Source of the DNA: Portunus trituberculatus
Taxonomy: Eukaryota; Arthropoda; Malacostraca; Decapoda; Portunidae
Length of the DNA stretch: 64,000 nt
Direction of reading: 5' to 3'
Assembly (NCBI RefSeq): GCF_017591435.1
Contig: NC_059303.1
Coordinates: 8,146,360 to 8,210,359 of the forward strand
In this document: piece after piece, positions 50,442-63,998 of the stretch
How the letters are laid out: each line of letters starts with the position of its first letter
How positions within the stretch are numbered: position 1 is the stretch's first letter
Translations under genes and position numbers: made by a program
Notes under the pieces: generated by a model
What the model was told of the DNA's origin: nothing
Seen by the model: the letters and a program-made list of their open reading frames with translations, nothing else
Databases searched by the model: none

Positions 50442-50687
50442 TAGGGATGTATTGATAATAAATTTTTTTTCAAAATGGACATATTCTATTGAACTGGTAT
50501 CAACAATGCAATATACTCTCAAAATGAGGATGTTAGTACTAATACTTAAACTGATACTGTTGCAAAACTTTTGACTAGTAGAACATTCTGAAGAATTATG
50601 ACTCATTCAGTAAATTGTACTCAATTTTAAGCATGACCAAGCTGCCAAGAAAAGCCCCACATCATCACAAGTATCAGTTCATCACAC

Positions 50688-50783
<96 letters not shown>

Positions 50784-51348
50784 TAACATAGATGCAGCAA
50801 GAAATATACCTGTGTCCATTATATTGGCAAAAGGGGAAGCAGCATAACCACATTGATGAGTTAGCTATAACCAACAAACTCAGAAATGTACATTATAGAG
50901 CCCTTAGTTCCTCTCGTTGGGCTCGTTAGGACAAGGATTACACACTACCAAGACTCTAGTTTTCCCAGGCCTCATTCAGTGAGATTTCTGGTGTATTGTG
51001 TAAACAGGATGATTGTATATTGCATCTGCTATTTGTTATGTAGGTATTGAGCTCAATCTTGTCCACATGAATGCCATGCACTCAGCTTATAAACTTGAAC
51101 TGGTAATGAGTCAGGTCTCTAATTTATTGGATGTACTATAGCAGTATAAAATTAACAGCCTTATGATATAATGCTTTTATAAGTGGCAAATTTATTATGT
51201 GCAATGAAGTGCAATGGAAAGAAAAATTCTGATTGCCAGTAGTATTTTTTTTTTTTTTTTTTTCCAGGAGTATGTATTGCAGATATCAGTAATCCATGAA
51301 ATAACCTGGTACCACTGACGATAGTACTTATACATTGGTACATCCCTA
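50442..51348. mobile_element. Third hAT-like element, 907 bp
   Basis: The left end TAGGGATGTATTGATA and the right end (reverse strand TAGGGATGTACCAATG) are inverted repeats of the same type as the ends at 28756 and 30232. Subterminal GGTATCA and GATAC-like motifs are present. Flanks TACCATGT and ATACACAC do not match, but the right flank runs directly into a 120-bp (AC)n array that may have overwritten a duplication. No coding sequence remains. Confidence 0.55.
50691..50781. repeat. (TA)n microsatellite, about 90 bp
   Basis: A pure TA array inside the hAT-like element at 50442-51348. Confidence 0.97.
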
Positions 51349-51476
<128 letters not shown>

Positions 51477-54400
51477 ATTGCAGTAGACCCTTATAGGCAA
51501 GACTATGTTTTCAAGCCTGACTGCTGCTCCACACTGCCACCTGCCCATTATATTCTTAAGCTGCAGAAGTTTTGATAACCTTATGTCAGTCCCCTGGCAT
51601 GGAGAAGTGAGGAGAAAGGACCAGGAACAACAGTGGAAGGCTTGAGGTTCTGCTGTAGTTTGTGTGCATTTGAGCTGTAGATCAAAGTTTTCCATGAATT
51701 ATCATGAATTCTTAAAGGATGTAAGATAGGTAAAGAATCGTCATATGATAATGTTGAATTAGTTGTATGAATTGATATAGGTGGACCATATTGTATGTAG
51801 TCAAGAGAAATAAGTCAGATTTCTTAATTAAATCATTCTCTCATTAGAGAAAAATAACATTCAAACATGGCATGGACACTGACACTTTGTTGTAAACTGC
51901 ACACCAGTAAAAACAAACACTGTGCCTCATAACCAATTAAATATGATAAGTAGACAAACAAACAAACATTCCATATATCATTTGGTTTAATTGATATGGA
52001 AATATCAGAAATAGTGAAAAATGTCTTGTGTGTGCTCCTCATCAATGTCAGAAGGCAAAGTATTAGGAATTGTGTTTAATGGTCTCTGAAATTTTAAGTG
52101 TGTGACAGGATAGTATAAGTGTATTGTTCTGTGTAGCTATAATCAGAGGTATAATAGATGGAGTGTGGGGAAAGCAAAGAAAATGTAGTACTGCAACTTG
52201 TGGTGTTCATAGGAGAGACTAATTTCCTTATATAGTTTATTTTCCTTTATTTTTTCCTTGTCTTAAGATTCACAGCTTGTGATTATTAGTCCATGTTACC
52301 AAGTATTTATGGGCACCAGTAGATGGAGCATTGGTAATTAGTGTTTTCATTTGACATCTTTAGGAAGCACATGATGGTAGGAAGTAACATGTGAAAACAT
52401 TTAATGCTATACACAAACCAACTGTCTGCATTTCATGATTTGTATAATGCTCCCTCCTCACTCGACCCTGTGATAGTGAAGGGCATTTTAAAAGGAAACG
52501 GCCAATTCCAACTGATGACCTTACCTAATATGAAGGTGCAGTGTGTATGTATAATCTGAGAGTAAAACTAGGCTAGTGAAATGACACTCAAGACCTCTTG
52601 GTTTGATAAAACGAGAATCAAGGTGCATAAGGTCATGGAAGATTTATTTATTTATGAACAGTGTCTATTGAAGCATGATTTTGCCTCAGTCTCACACATT
52701 GCATTCATTCAAATGTTATGTTATTAGGTGGTGCTGAGTTTGATTAAAAAGTACCCATCATTGCTGGGAATTGAGAAAGAAAAGAAGCACCAGAAGAATC
52801 ATGAGGCATGACTAGTTTGTGCAAACAGTATTGAATGTTTTGTCATGGTACAGTGTGCACTCTCTGGTGGTGAGAGGCCACCTTTATGTTCTCACTCCAT
52901 GATCAAGTCGATTAAAAAAAAAAAAAAAAAAACTAAGATTATTTAAGTATTCCTGGAACACCACAATAAACATATCATAGTTAGAGACATATGAAATATA
53001 TACTATACACATATGAAACTCTTGATGTTGTAATCATAATTTGTTGAAGGTAAAAATTGATGGTTTGTGAATGAAAATGATGATCAAAACACACTTGACC
53101 ATAGACATTGTTATTGTAGTTGTAAATGATATGTTATGATACTATGAAATTATTGAGTTTGTTCAGCATCAGTGCCACTCTTCAAATGTCAAACACTGTA
53201 CTTCAATATAATACTAACATGAGTTTTAATACTGAAAACGTCTCACATTAACTAAAGTCATCTTAGATTATGTAGTTTTCAAAAGTAAATAAAGCAAGTG
53301 TGTTTTGTATCAGCACTACATTCAACATCATCTTTCTAAAAATAACTTTTATTGGAGGTTTGACTGATTTTATGTTATCTATTGGTGGCCATATCCTATT
53401 GGAGTGAAAGATGGATGTGTCCACCTCTCATAGTCATCATCTGCTTTTTTTCTGCATACTCCTTCATTCACTCATGAGAGGAAGAGAAGGAGAGAGAGAG
53501 AGAGAGAGAGAGAATGCTGATGACGATTTGGGAGGTGGCTAATAATAACCATTGCTCGCTCTACTTGACCTTTGCTCTCATATGTTACTTATATCAGCTC
53601 ACTTATTTAAGGATATTGTGTTTATTTGCTACTGCACTGTATATGTACTTGATGTATGAAGACTAGTCCCTCATGTATGTAAAGGCAAAGCAGCACAGCA
53701 TCAGCTAGGTGTGACACTTAGGAAAAAGGGAAAGTAATCACTGTTTTAGCAAAGTAAGTCCTCGAGAGATTTCTTTTCTTTTGCTCGTAGAAGAAAATGT
53801 ATTGGAACTGTATTGGATATCTACTTCTGCAATATTGAAAAGGTATAAATAATGCAGAGGTGCATCCACAGTTGTGATTGACATCCACATTCAAAAGTTA
53901 ATTATGCATATCTCCTTCCTCATTTCCATTCACATCGTAATCACACACATACACACACACCTGCACTTTTTTTTTTCATGCTTACCTTCTTCAGCCAAAA
54001 GTATCTTGAAGTCTTTGAATTATACTTTTGTTCATATCATTGTTTGATTTGGAAAGTAGCTGCCTTGATTTGTTTCTTTGCAATATTACATGTGTAATGT
54101 GTTGAAATGGATATATTTACTTTGATATATTCCATGTGCTTTGAGAATCAGGAAAAAAAATTAATATGAGGATACTTGAGATGAATTTGAAAGTAAAGCT
54201 GCAGAATAGAAGAAAATGGCTTAAGAGCAAAAAAAAGTAAATTATAGTAAAAGAGAAAAGAAAAAAGAAACACTGATATTTTTATTCATTTAGGAGTGAA
54301 GTATGTATGCTAGCTTGATACTTAATGTTAACTTCCAAGTCCTCCACCAATGAGGTGACAAATGTCCTGACCCACACCACCACTAGTGTCAGGATGTATG

Positions 54401-55660
54401 GTGCCCAAAGTGACCCAGAATAATGCCCCTGATGGACTGCTGGGCCTTGTTTCTAGTGTTTCTTTCTTTCTTTCTTTATTTATTTATTTATTTATTTTTT
54501 TTTTTTGGTTTTCATCTTAAGTGGTCTAGTGTGTTGCAGGAACTTGTATTGTGCTTCATTACCCTTTGTTAGGAATGTGGTGTCTGTAATTATGAGGTAG
54601 CTCACATTTTCTTCATTGGTAAGAATAAGTTTTAAGTATATGGTTTAACCATTTAATATACGTATATTGACTGTTTGTATAATTTTTTTTTTTTATTATT
54701 AAAATTTACCTAAACTATCATTATATTATATTGCTACCTTGTCCCTAAGTTATGAAGGATGAAGTTAACATTTGTCTTCTTCATCCCTAATGTAATGTAA
54801 TTGTTCTCATCAAACCATCAAGGAAGTTATGGTCTGGCTGAAAGTAATTTCATTTCAGATTATTCTTTCCACAAGTTCATAGGTGCAGAATACTAAATTA
54901 AATGTCAAAAATGCTGCTGCTGTAGTGGTACAATTATAAGAAATTTGGGTGCATCATTTATTGCAACTAGAACTCTTCATTCATTCCAGTTACAAGTGAA
55001 TAGCATCAGTGATTTGTACTTACATTTAATAGTGTTAGCTTCTTTAGTTTGTGGTATGTGAACATGATTTATTGTGTACAATTAAAAACTAGCATGGGAA
55101 TTTTTATCTTTACATGATTCAAATCTTTCATTTGGCTGGGCTTCTCCTGTGGCCAGAGTTTTCCCTGCCAAAATGTTTCCTTTAAACCACTAGCAGTGTT
55201 TTGATTGAAGCTACTTGTATTAACCAACATATATGCATGTGTCTTCAAATCCTCTGAACTTAATAAGGTATATGTTATTTATTGTATTTTTTGTTCACCT
55301 ATTCTGAGCAAATTCTAATATGGGTAGACATGGAAAACCAAGTTAATATTGTGTAGGTAGTTGAAAAAAGTTAAAACCTCTGTGTCATGTGTCAGCCATC
55401 CACACAGAATAGCAGCTCACTGGTATCATCCAAAGCTCAAGTGATGCAAGACAACTGGTGGCCATGTTCACTCTTGAGATCAGTGTTGTGTTGGCCATGA
55501 CACTACATAAGTTGTTTGTAGTTTCCAGATGGCTTAGAACATTATGACTTCAGGCCCCAAGTCTCTGTAGTTTTCAGAGTAATCTTGAAACATCGTATAG
55601 TTAAAAGTTGTTTGTTTATGACTAGATGATGGAATGAGTTAAGGATGTAGTTGCTCTTCT

Positions 55661-55706
<46 letters not shown>

Positions 55707-56380
55707 CACATGCACTAGAAAACCCAGTATCCTAACATCTAGAGGATAAAGATATGCAGAAGTGCAGTTTTCAAATAGAGCAATAGATATAATGCATTAC
55801 AAAGAAAGTGATGCATGTCAGCTATATGCATGAATTTAACAATGATAAATTGGGTCTCAAATAAAGTATAGTTAGTTTGACAATCTCATATAAATGGATA
55901 AACATGCACAGAACTGCTAATTTCTGGTCTGTCAAGGAATAAGCCCTGAAATTCTCAACTGAAACTAAATGTGAGCCAAAATAAACCAATGATGAATAGT
56001 AATCAGTTTTATATTGGGTTTAAACTGAAACTTTATGAAACAAATGGAAGAATGAGCACATCCTGAAAGCACCCATGTGCTGAATGTGAATAAATCAGCT
56101 GACATCATTACTGGTTGTGGTACCCAAACAATTAAGTATTTCATAATGCAATGAGTACAACCTCTGTATTCATATTGCTGTCTAAGATGTATTTTTTTAT
56201 TTCATCTATATATAATGTGTTGTATTTTTCTACAACCGTATTCCTTAGTTTAAGCAACTGAAAACATCAAAATTCTATTGACATCACTATCTATTTTATG
56301 ATTATGTTATTGTGTAAGATTGTAGGAAATGAAAAGTATGATGTAACTTAAGATATTCTTATTTTTTTCATAAGATGAAG

Positions 56381-56528
<148 letters not shown>

Positions 56529-59500
56529 CTCTCTCTCACCTTTTTCATTTGTACACTAATGGCCTATAACTATGAATCATTGTAAGAGTTCTTCCTGAGT
56601 GCTTAAAATTTCACATGATCACAGGTGAAATCCTAAAAGGCTACATTTCTTTTCTTCAAATATTGCAGAACATTCTTGGAAGACCTGCTACATACATCAT
56701 CTAGCAGGCAGTGCAGATTTAAGTGTACAGTGAACATGCTGAACATAACTTTTGTATGCATACATTCATTTGTATGTATTTTTCACCTTAGAAGGTTATC
56801 AAGATGCACCCAAAGAATTCAGAGCAAAGAAAAAAACTTAAAATGTGTAAACACTTTTAACAAAATGTACTATTCTCTGATTCATGTGAGGTTAGTAAGA
56901 TAGTGTGAACACCACGGAGGTTGGTAAGTACTCGGGGATGTTTCTGTAAGTAGATGACAAAATATGATTGAAATTGAATGGATGAACTTGATGAGATTTA
57001 GAAGAGTTTGTTTTTAAGTAAATGATTACATTTATTTATTTATTTTAAAGTAGTCATATATTTTGAAGTTTGAAACATTTTTTATTTATTTATTTTTTCT
57101 TTGACAAGAAAGTCAAACAATGTATCACACTATAAGAAGCTTCAAAATGTAATTGAATCATACCCCAAGACTGTAATGATTTCCCCCCTTCATGGATATG
57201 GTGGCTGATAAGGTCTTCAACATTAATGAAAAAGGAAGGAATATTATTGATTTGCACAATGTAGGTAAACTAACTTTGAGAATGTAAGGAATTCATTGTT
57301 CAAGATAAAATCATTAACATGTTAACAGTAAATTGGGAATTCACATTTGCATAATTTCTTCATTATACATATATTGTAATGCTTCATCATATTAGTGTTG
57401 CTAAGTGATAAATGTTGAATGTGTGTCAGTATGCCCTATACACCTTAGTTGTGGGGTCTTTAAGTAGTAGTCATTTACTTGTAGTCTTCCTTGGTTTTCC
57501 TATACAGTATTCATAATCTTACTTAGTACTGTAAAATGTCTAAATTTCTTCCATCAAGTAACATTTGGGCTTAGTGGAGCAAGGGATGAACAGGCTTTTA
57601 GTGACTATTTGTAGTTACTACTTTTACTTGGTATGTTGTGAAGCACCTTAACATTGTGCACTCAGATCTTTGAAACAATAACCATGTAATGTATGTATGT
57701 CAGATAAAAAGGTGAATGGGCAAGTTGTTGTGTTTGTGTGCATTAGCTGCATTAGATGTATTTAGTTTGCTGTACACATTGTATCCTCATAAGAGTCTTT
57801 GGTGTCACCTTTGAGTGGCCCCTGAAGTGTCGTGTGGCATTGAGAAGTGAGATGGTGATGCTGCAATGGAAGTACAGTATGGTTATGGAAGATGTTCTTC
57901 ATTCAAGATTATGTTTCAAATGACAAGTAATATTTCAAATAATAAGCTGAGGAATGTGTAGCAATTTTGTGTGCATATGCAATTTAGTTAAGACATGAAG
58001 CTATTTATTGGTTGATATTATATTCATAGCATGATGTTTTGGGAAAACTATCACTGGAACTAATCACTGACGTGGATGTACAAATTGCTAATGGTAAGGA
58101 TTTCAATGTGGCACTTCAAGATATCAGATTCAACAGATTTTTGTCTTATGAGGACAAAGTGACTATTTTGGCAATTGGCTTAAGGAATCTTTCTTTCAGC
58201 ATCCAGTTATATGAAATGATATTAAAATGCCTGCAAATTAATGTTGTTGTGTTTTAAGATTAATGTATTTGTATGATTAGAGCTTGAAAAAAATATTCAA
58301 TGTTTTTTTTGGGAGGAGGGATGACCAAAGTACTCCAGTCAGTGTTAGCAGTGCTAGAGGAAACTATTTCCTAGTTTTATTGATTTGTGTTTACTTTTTA
58401 ATTTCAATTGTTTATTACCACAATTCACTTAGACTTTAGAATGATGCCATTCCAAAGGTCTTTTTCAGAGTTGATAGCAATTTGTCCATCTCAGAAGTTT
58501 CATTCAGGGAACAGCACTTAATAAACAATGTGATTACTACAGATGCTAATATGATTAATATTGTGGTTGTATGTTATATTTACATTTTTTTCCCTGCAGC
58601 AATATACTAATAATTATCTATCAATCTGCAAAGCTTGCAAACCTTCATCAAAATTTTCATTCATGCAATCATAAGTATCTTTTCCTATCATTGACCACTT
58701 CTTGAACTTTTGAAGAAAGATTTTATTATATAGAATTCTTCTAAGTTTAATGTGTCTTCATGCAGTTTTGCTTTAAGACTCTAAGGAAGTTTATTTTCTT
58801 AATGATGTGAGTTTCAACATTTTGCTATTTTGCCTTCTATATATGTTCATATTTAACTGAATATACTGTCTTTGTAAACATACAGCACCATGATTATTAC
58901 AGTGATATGATAATGCATTCCAAGATCACATTTAACTATATAGTACTTGTTTTGCAGCTACAACCAGTATAGAAACTGCTGTATCTTTTCAATGTGTATT
59001 GATTTGAGTCTTCAAGAGGCAAATTTAATGAGCAGTTAAAATCTGTATCAGCAAATGGTTGCCCATACAAATTGGAGTGTATCTTAATTTCCTTTACTTT
59101 TTTCTTAATCTTTGGTTGCCTGTGACTCAAGGATGGTATGCTGTCTTACTGTAGAGCCTGGAAGTAATGTAAAATAATGTACATTTATGTAACCTTCGTA
59201 TTTGTGTAAATAATTTGTTATTGGACATAAAGGGAATTCATGTCAGGATCTTTAACTATCCACACAACCACACAACTATACAACTTGTCTTGTACATGTC
59301 TTGCATGGCTTCCTGATGCAACACAAGACTTAATACTATTTCAAAGAAAAAAAAAATGCCCCAGTCTTCATTGGTAAATGTTTATTAACCATTTTTTTGA
59401 GTTGTGGTGCATCATATAACTGGCAGAAAATTGATAGAAAACAGTTATAATAAATAGCCTCAAATTTATGTACAATACTATTGTATGCATGGCTGGAGGT

Positions 59501-60126
59501 ATTAGAGATATTCATGAAAACAGGATTTAGAACTAATAAGAAATTGAAGGTGAATTGAGTGCACAACTGAATAGAAATTTTGAACTCCCGTACAACTCTG
59601 TTATGCTTCTTATAACCAGTGCACACGCTGCAGCAGTCTTCATCCAAGGAATATTTGCTGACAAAGTATGTTGTAATAATTTATTACAGAAGAAGGAGTT
59701 AGGCATGATCACTTAAACTAATGTATGGGAATAAATACTATTTCTGTCATCAGTTACTGTGTTTCCCTTTGAGGATCAGACCACAGATCCTCTGGGAATA
59801 CTTCAGCATTAATAAGTGTGTAACAGCTGCCATGCCTATAAAAACAGCACATTGTGTCTGGTGTGAGACTGTTAATAATGCTATAATAGTTGGGTTTATG
59901 CTTTGGTGTTATAAAAGTGAATGTTTTGTGATATATATTTGTTCATACTTTGAATGAAGGAAACATAAAAAAAATAAATAAATAAATAAAAAAATCTCAA
60001 AACTCACGACTGAAAGTGCAATGTTGTCACATTCCCGTCAACTGTACACATTAAAATGGCTGAACAATAATATTAAGATTACCATTGACTATTTATTTTA
60101 TTGTATTTATTCTTTTGTCTTTCCAG

Positions 60127-60151
60127 AGCATCATACACCATCTCGCAGTAA
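60127..60151 (+). other. Candidate third Flower C-terminal exon
   Basis: A strong pyrimidine tract and acceptor (TTTTGTCTTTCCAG) precede 60127. If spliced from Flower exon 4 the first base completes the lysine, and the frame reads ASYTISQ followed by TAA. A consensus donor, CA|GTAAGT, overlaps the stop, so it could also be an internal 20-bp exon. AATAAA at 61049-61054 lies downstream. The peptide is too short to recognise, and the splice signals are the only support. Confidence 0.25.
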
Positions 60152-61500
60152 GTGGACTATGCAAAGAAAAACAAACATCTGCTTTGACTAAACTTTGACT
60201 AAAGGTAAAGTGTTATCATATCCAATGTTATTTTATAAGTGAAAACTCTTTTATAGTCACTGCCAGTTATGTAGATGTTTGAGAAGGGCTTTCCTCTCTA
60301 CTTGAATATCCTTCAGTCTGAAAGTTGCATTCTTAAGTTTGTTTGTATTATATTTTATTGAGTGGTTTCTTAATAATGTGGTATATTGCAGGATTATTAT
60401 TAGTTACATGAGAGAAACTGGAACTATTAGTTTTTTCCAGGTAGTTGTATCACCTTCTTTACCGATGTAAGTGTAATGTCAATACTTATTACTTTATGTG
60501 CCACCTGTTTGACTTCAACTAATTATTCTTCAAAAACCTTATTTTGGGTTTTGTCCTGGTGTCCAAACTTGAAAAGAAACAAGTTAAACTGTGCTTTGTT
60601 TTGGCATATATTTAAGAATTCATAACAGTAGATCTTTTCCAACACCAACATAAAGTAAATTTATATAAACACTATCCACAAAATAGAAAAAAAAGATAAC
60701 AAGCAGTATGTTTACAGCACAGCACAACCCTCAACTCTGCAATCAGACACAATTAGCATTTACAAATTTTATTACAATGTACATAGTTGAAAAGTACCAG
60801 ACCTCAGAGATAAAGAAGAGTAGAATTTCCACCACCTGTCTCTAATGAAGTGAAGCATAACTTAGGTTTATCAGGAGGAAGAGTGACTAAGTAAAGGAAA
60901 CAAAAAAAAAAAAAAAAAAATGCAGTAATTTCATCTTGTTTCTATACCATTTTTCAGCTTAGATACATTTCATGTTTTTGTGCATGATTTCTTACAATCA
61001 AATATAATGTCTTATCAAGTGTTATATTTCTCTGTTTTAAGAGATTTGAATAAAAATCTAACAGTTCATTCACGTTATTAAGAGGTTATGATGATCTCTG
61101 AAATATGCACATTCTAATATATGAATGCATATTACCATGATAATAATAATAACAATAACAATAATAATAATAATGATAATAAAAATAATAATAAGATATA
61201 AACCATATTGCTAAAATCTGAGAAAGATAAATAACTTAAATAAATAAAATGCTATTACAGATTAAGTAACAAGGATGAAGCAAATTTACACTTCCATTGG
61301 AAACATCACATTAAAATTTCATCTTTCAGTAGACTTACAATCATCTATATTAAAGAGCTGACATGATATACACACACACAAACACACACACACTAGTCTC
61401 CACATTGCTATCAAGACTACACAACAGTCATATCGGAATGCTGGTCTGGGAGAGGCAGGAGGTACCACTCCCTTCTTAGTACATGATCCATTGGCTCTGC
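60152..61500. other. Convergent intergenic region, Flower to ATP6V1F
   Basis: AT-rich, with an (AAT)-like run at about 61140-61195. TTTATT at 60768-60773 reads AATAAA on the minus strand and is a candidate poly(A) signal for ATP6V1F. No coding exon was recognised. Confidence 0.45.
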
Positions 61501-61530
61501 TCAACGCATATCATCAGCACTGTACAGACC
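61501..61530 (-). CDS. ATP6V1F: ATP6V1F exon 5
   Basis: A 30-bp coding end after acceptor TCCTTGCAG. It encodes GLYSADDMR and a TGA, matching the short conserved tail of subunit F. Confidence 0.9.
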   Translation of the reverse strand, partial: GLYSADDMR

Positions 61531-62788
61531 CTGCAAGGAACACACACATTAGTACCATCACAGACAACACAATCACCACTCATTTCACTATGTCAATAAT
61601 ATCACAACTAAAGAAAATAAAAAAATAAAAATAAATAAATAGAATCAATACTAGGATGAAAGTGGAAACACTAATATTGATGCAATCATGAAAAACAATA
61701 AAATATATCACTGAGTTTGGTAATATGCCATGGCTTGTATACCTTGGCTCGACGCAGTACTGAATCTTTGGTTGGGTCATAGGGATGGTCCTTGGAAGGT
61801 ATCTCAAGTACAGCTGGGAGGGGGTTGTCATTGTCACTGTCAATGACATGGCGAATCTGCTCAGCAATCTGTAAGGTGGTGGTTGGTGACATAAAGGTTA
61901 GGGTTACATTAGAGAAGACAGAAATGATTCATGCAGCAAAGGAAAAGAATAATGGGAAACTTACGTGAAGGGAAAGGATTTATAAGGTTGATGAGGAAAG
62001 AAAACCTATAACAGTTCCAAGACTGATGGAATGAAGGGAAAGGATTATGGAAGTGATAGTGACATCAAATGCATGACAGAATGATGAGATGAAAGAAGAA
62101 ATGAGCAGATTTACAAAATACAGTGGTGACTGGTGGCATAAAAAGAGGATTATAAAAGGCTAAAGTGACTTGTACATTGCAAGACATATTTGGATGGATG
62201 ACTTGGAAGTGAGAAGGCTGACAGCTATAAGTTACATATGGTGCTAGGAAAGGGCATCACCGTGGAATGCTTTCAGGTGGCTTCAAGATTGAATGTAGTA
62301 ATGGTGCCTGATATCACAATGAGTGATGAAAGTTATGATTATCACTGAAGGCAGTGAATAATTAACTACAATGAAAAAATCCATTGTTAAGATATACTGA
62401 TGACTAATACAGAATGCTGGAACATGAACTTTGACACAACATTATCACCAAAATGTCATTGTGAAGTACTTACATTTTGATTGATAAGAATTATATCAAT
62501 GTCATCTCTCTTCATGAACTTCTTGTAGCAGGCCTCAATTTCTTGAACACTGGTGTCTGGAAACACATATATAATCTTGAAGGTTTTGTAAAGAAGCATA
62601 CATGCATGACTTTGTTTGGATACACAGCATAATGAAATGAAGCTTCAGATGAACCTGAATACTTACTCTTATCCACAACCAAGAAGTTGGGTTCCCTCTT
62701 CTTGTTCATCTCGCCAATGCCTCCAAGAAGGAAGCCAACACATGTGTCCTTGAATAATAATAGAATTATTAATAACAATAACAATATC

Positions 62789-62825
<37 letters not shown>

Positions 62826-63878
62826 GTAATAATAATAATAATACCTATGTAATAATGATAAAAATATTAATAATTATAAATGGAATCATACAATATATCC
62901 ATGTGTAATCTATAATTTTGAAACACTAGGAGAAGATCTAAGTGTTATGAATTGGTGATTGAACAGCTGACAAGAAGCATTTCACAAGACTGTAACACAC
63001 TGAGCCACAGCTGACAGCCACGGCACAGGAGAGTGTTGACCTTGAAGATTCTGATGCCATGAGTAGAGAGATGGAAGTACCTGAGTGAAGCATCAAATGT
63101 CCTCACAGAGCAAGTAGAGTGCCAATGAAAAGGGCCAAGCAGACAGAGACTGGACACACAAAGCTGTTCCAGTCATGGTGATGCCATCAGATGATAAGAA
63201 TGACCCATGATTAGTGAAAAAAAAAGTTATTAAATTGATGAATATTATGTCAATATTTACCCCTCAACCAATGAGTCTGTTCCTTCAACTTCCAATGTGT
63301 CAGGAACTATGGCAAGTGGCTCAGGTGATATACACATCAGTGCTCTGGTCACGGGGCTCCCACACTCCATCTTGCATTTATTGATAACATGTATCTCACT
63401 CTCCATTTTGTGTCCATTCATCTCAAATGTGTTTTTAAACATTTATATGTCCTGGACTAGTTCTTTACTGTGACGCCTATACATAATACGCAGAAGAGGA
63501 CAGTGTGGCATGACTTCCTTGTGGCGTGACCTTGTGACTGGCCAGGATGGGGAGTAACTTTCCATTAGCCAGGTCACTTCCCTTAGATCAGCCTTTATGA
63601 CCTCTCCTGCAGCGTAATAATGTAAGCATGGGAAGGTACACACCTTGATACAGGCAAGGGCGCCAGGCCCACACACAGCCTTCTGACATGACATATCCAG
63701 AGGATACCCCGCACACAATGTTCAGCTCATCTTTTCCCGAGAACCACGGACCAAAATAACACATAAAAACACTCCACGACACGTCAGACAACTGAATTAC
63801 GAGTGTGATGGGTTGATATTCCCTTACCTCATCGCCAATGACGGCAATAAGCTTTCCCTGAGCTGCTGCCACAGACAT
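61501..63878 (-). CDS. ATP6V1F: V-type proton ATPase subunit F
   Basis: Five minus-strand exons (63878-63828, 62748-62667, 62556-62474, 61868-61743, 61530-61501) join in frame to 123 residues plus stop, the usual length for the family. Clear family blocks are GKLIAVIGDE, DTCVGFLLGGIGE, NFLVVDK, RDDIDIILINQN, IAEQIRHVID, PAVLEIPSKDHPYD, KDSVLRRA and a GLYSADDMR end. Subunit F is part of the V1 central stalk with subunit D and turns with it during ATP-driven proton pumping into endosomes, lysosomes and secretory vesicles. All junctions follow GT/AG. No damage is visible, so it should be functional. Confidence 0.96.
61743..61868 (-). CDS. ATP6V1F: ATP6V1F exon 4
   Basis: Acceptor CCTTACAG and donor CCAAG|GTATAC. 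It encodes IAEQIRHVIDSDND, VLEIPSKDHPYD and KDSVLRRAK. Confidence 0.95.
62474..62556 (-). CDS. ATP6V1F: ATP6V1F exon 3
   Basis: Acceptor TTTCCAG and donor AAAAT|GTAAGT. It encodes TSVQEIEACYKKFMKRDD and IILINQN. Confidence 0.95.
62667..62748 (-). CDS. ATP6V1F: ATP6V1F exon 2
   Basis: Acceptor ATTCAAG and donor AAGA|GTAAGT. It encodes DTCVGFLLGGIGEMNKK and NFLVVDK. Confidence 0.95.
62791..62842. repeat. (AAT)n microsatellite in ATP6V1F intron 1
   Basis: An AAT trinucleotide array with one AGT interruption, lying about 40 bp from the exon 2 acceptor. Confidence 0.93.
63828..63878 (-). CDS. ATP6V1F: ATP6V1F exon 1
   Basis: The ATG at 63878-63876 opens MSVAAAQGKLIAVIGDE. The donor reads GAG|GTAAGG. 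Confidence 0.94.
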
Positions 63879-63926
63879 CCCGAGTCAGTGTTTCGTCTGC
63901 TGTGTGTTTGGGAGAATCATATGACA

Positions 63927-63998
63927 TGACGTCACGCTACGGTACGCTCACAGCCAGCGCCACCACCACCACCGCCGCTCCACTACGGTACTGACTCA
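63927..63998 (-). promoter_or_regulatory. ATP6V1F promoter with CRE and AP-1-like sites
   Basis: The palindrome TGACGTCA lies at 63927-63934, about 50 bp upstream of the start codon, and TGACTCA at 63992-63998. A minus-strand TCAGT, the arthropod initiator core, lies close by. CREB/ATF control is inferred from motif and position only. Confidence 0.45.

Noticed and set aside
56669..56903. Another Flower last exon after the acceptor TATTGCAG
   Set aside because: The phase fits and the frame is open for 78 codons, but the peptide has no resemblance to Flower tails and reads like AT-rich non-coding sequence.
58039..58257. A 72-codon frame with a non-ATG start near the Flower 3' region
   Set aside because: No recognisable domain and no supporting splice sites; a vague likeness to the frame at 47191 is within chance.
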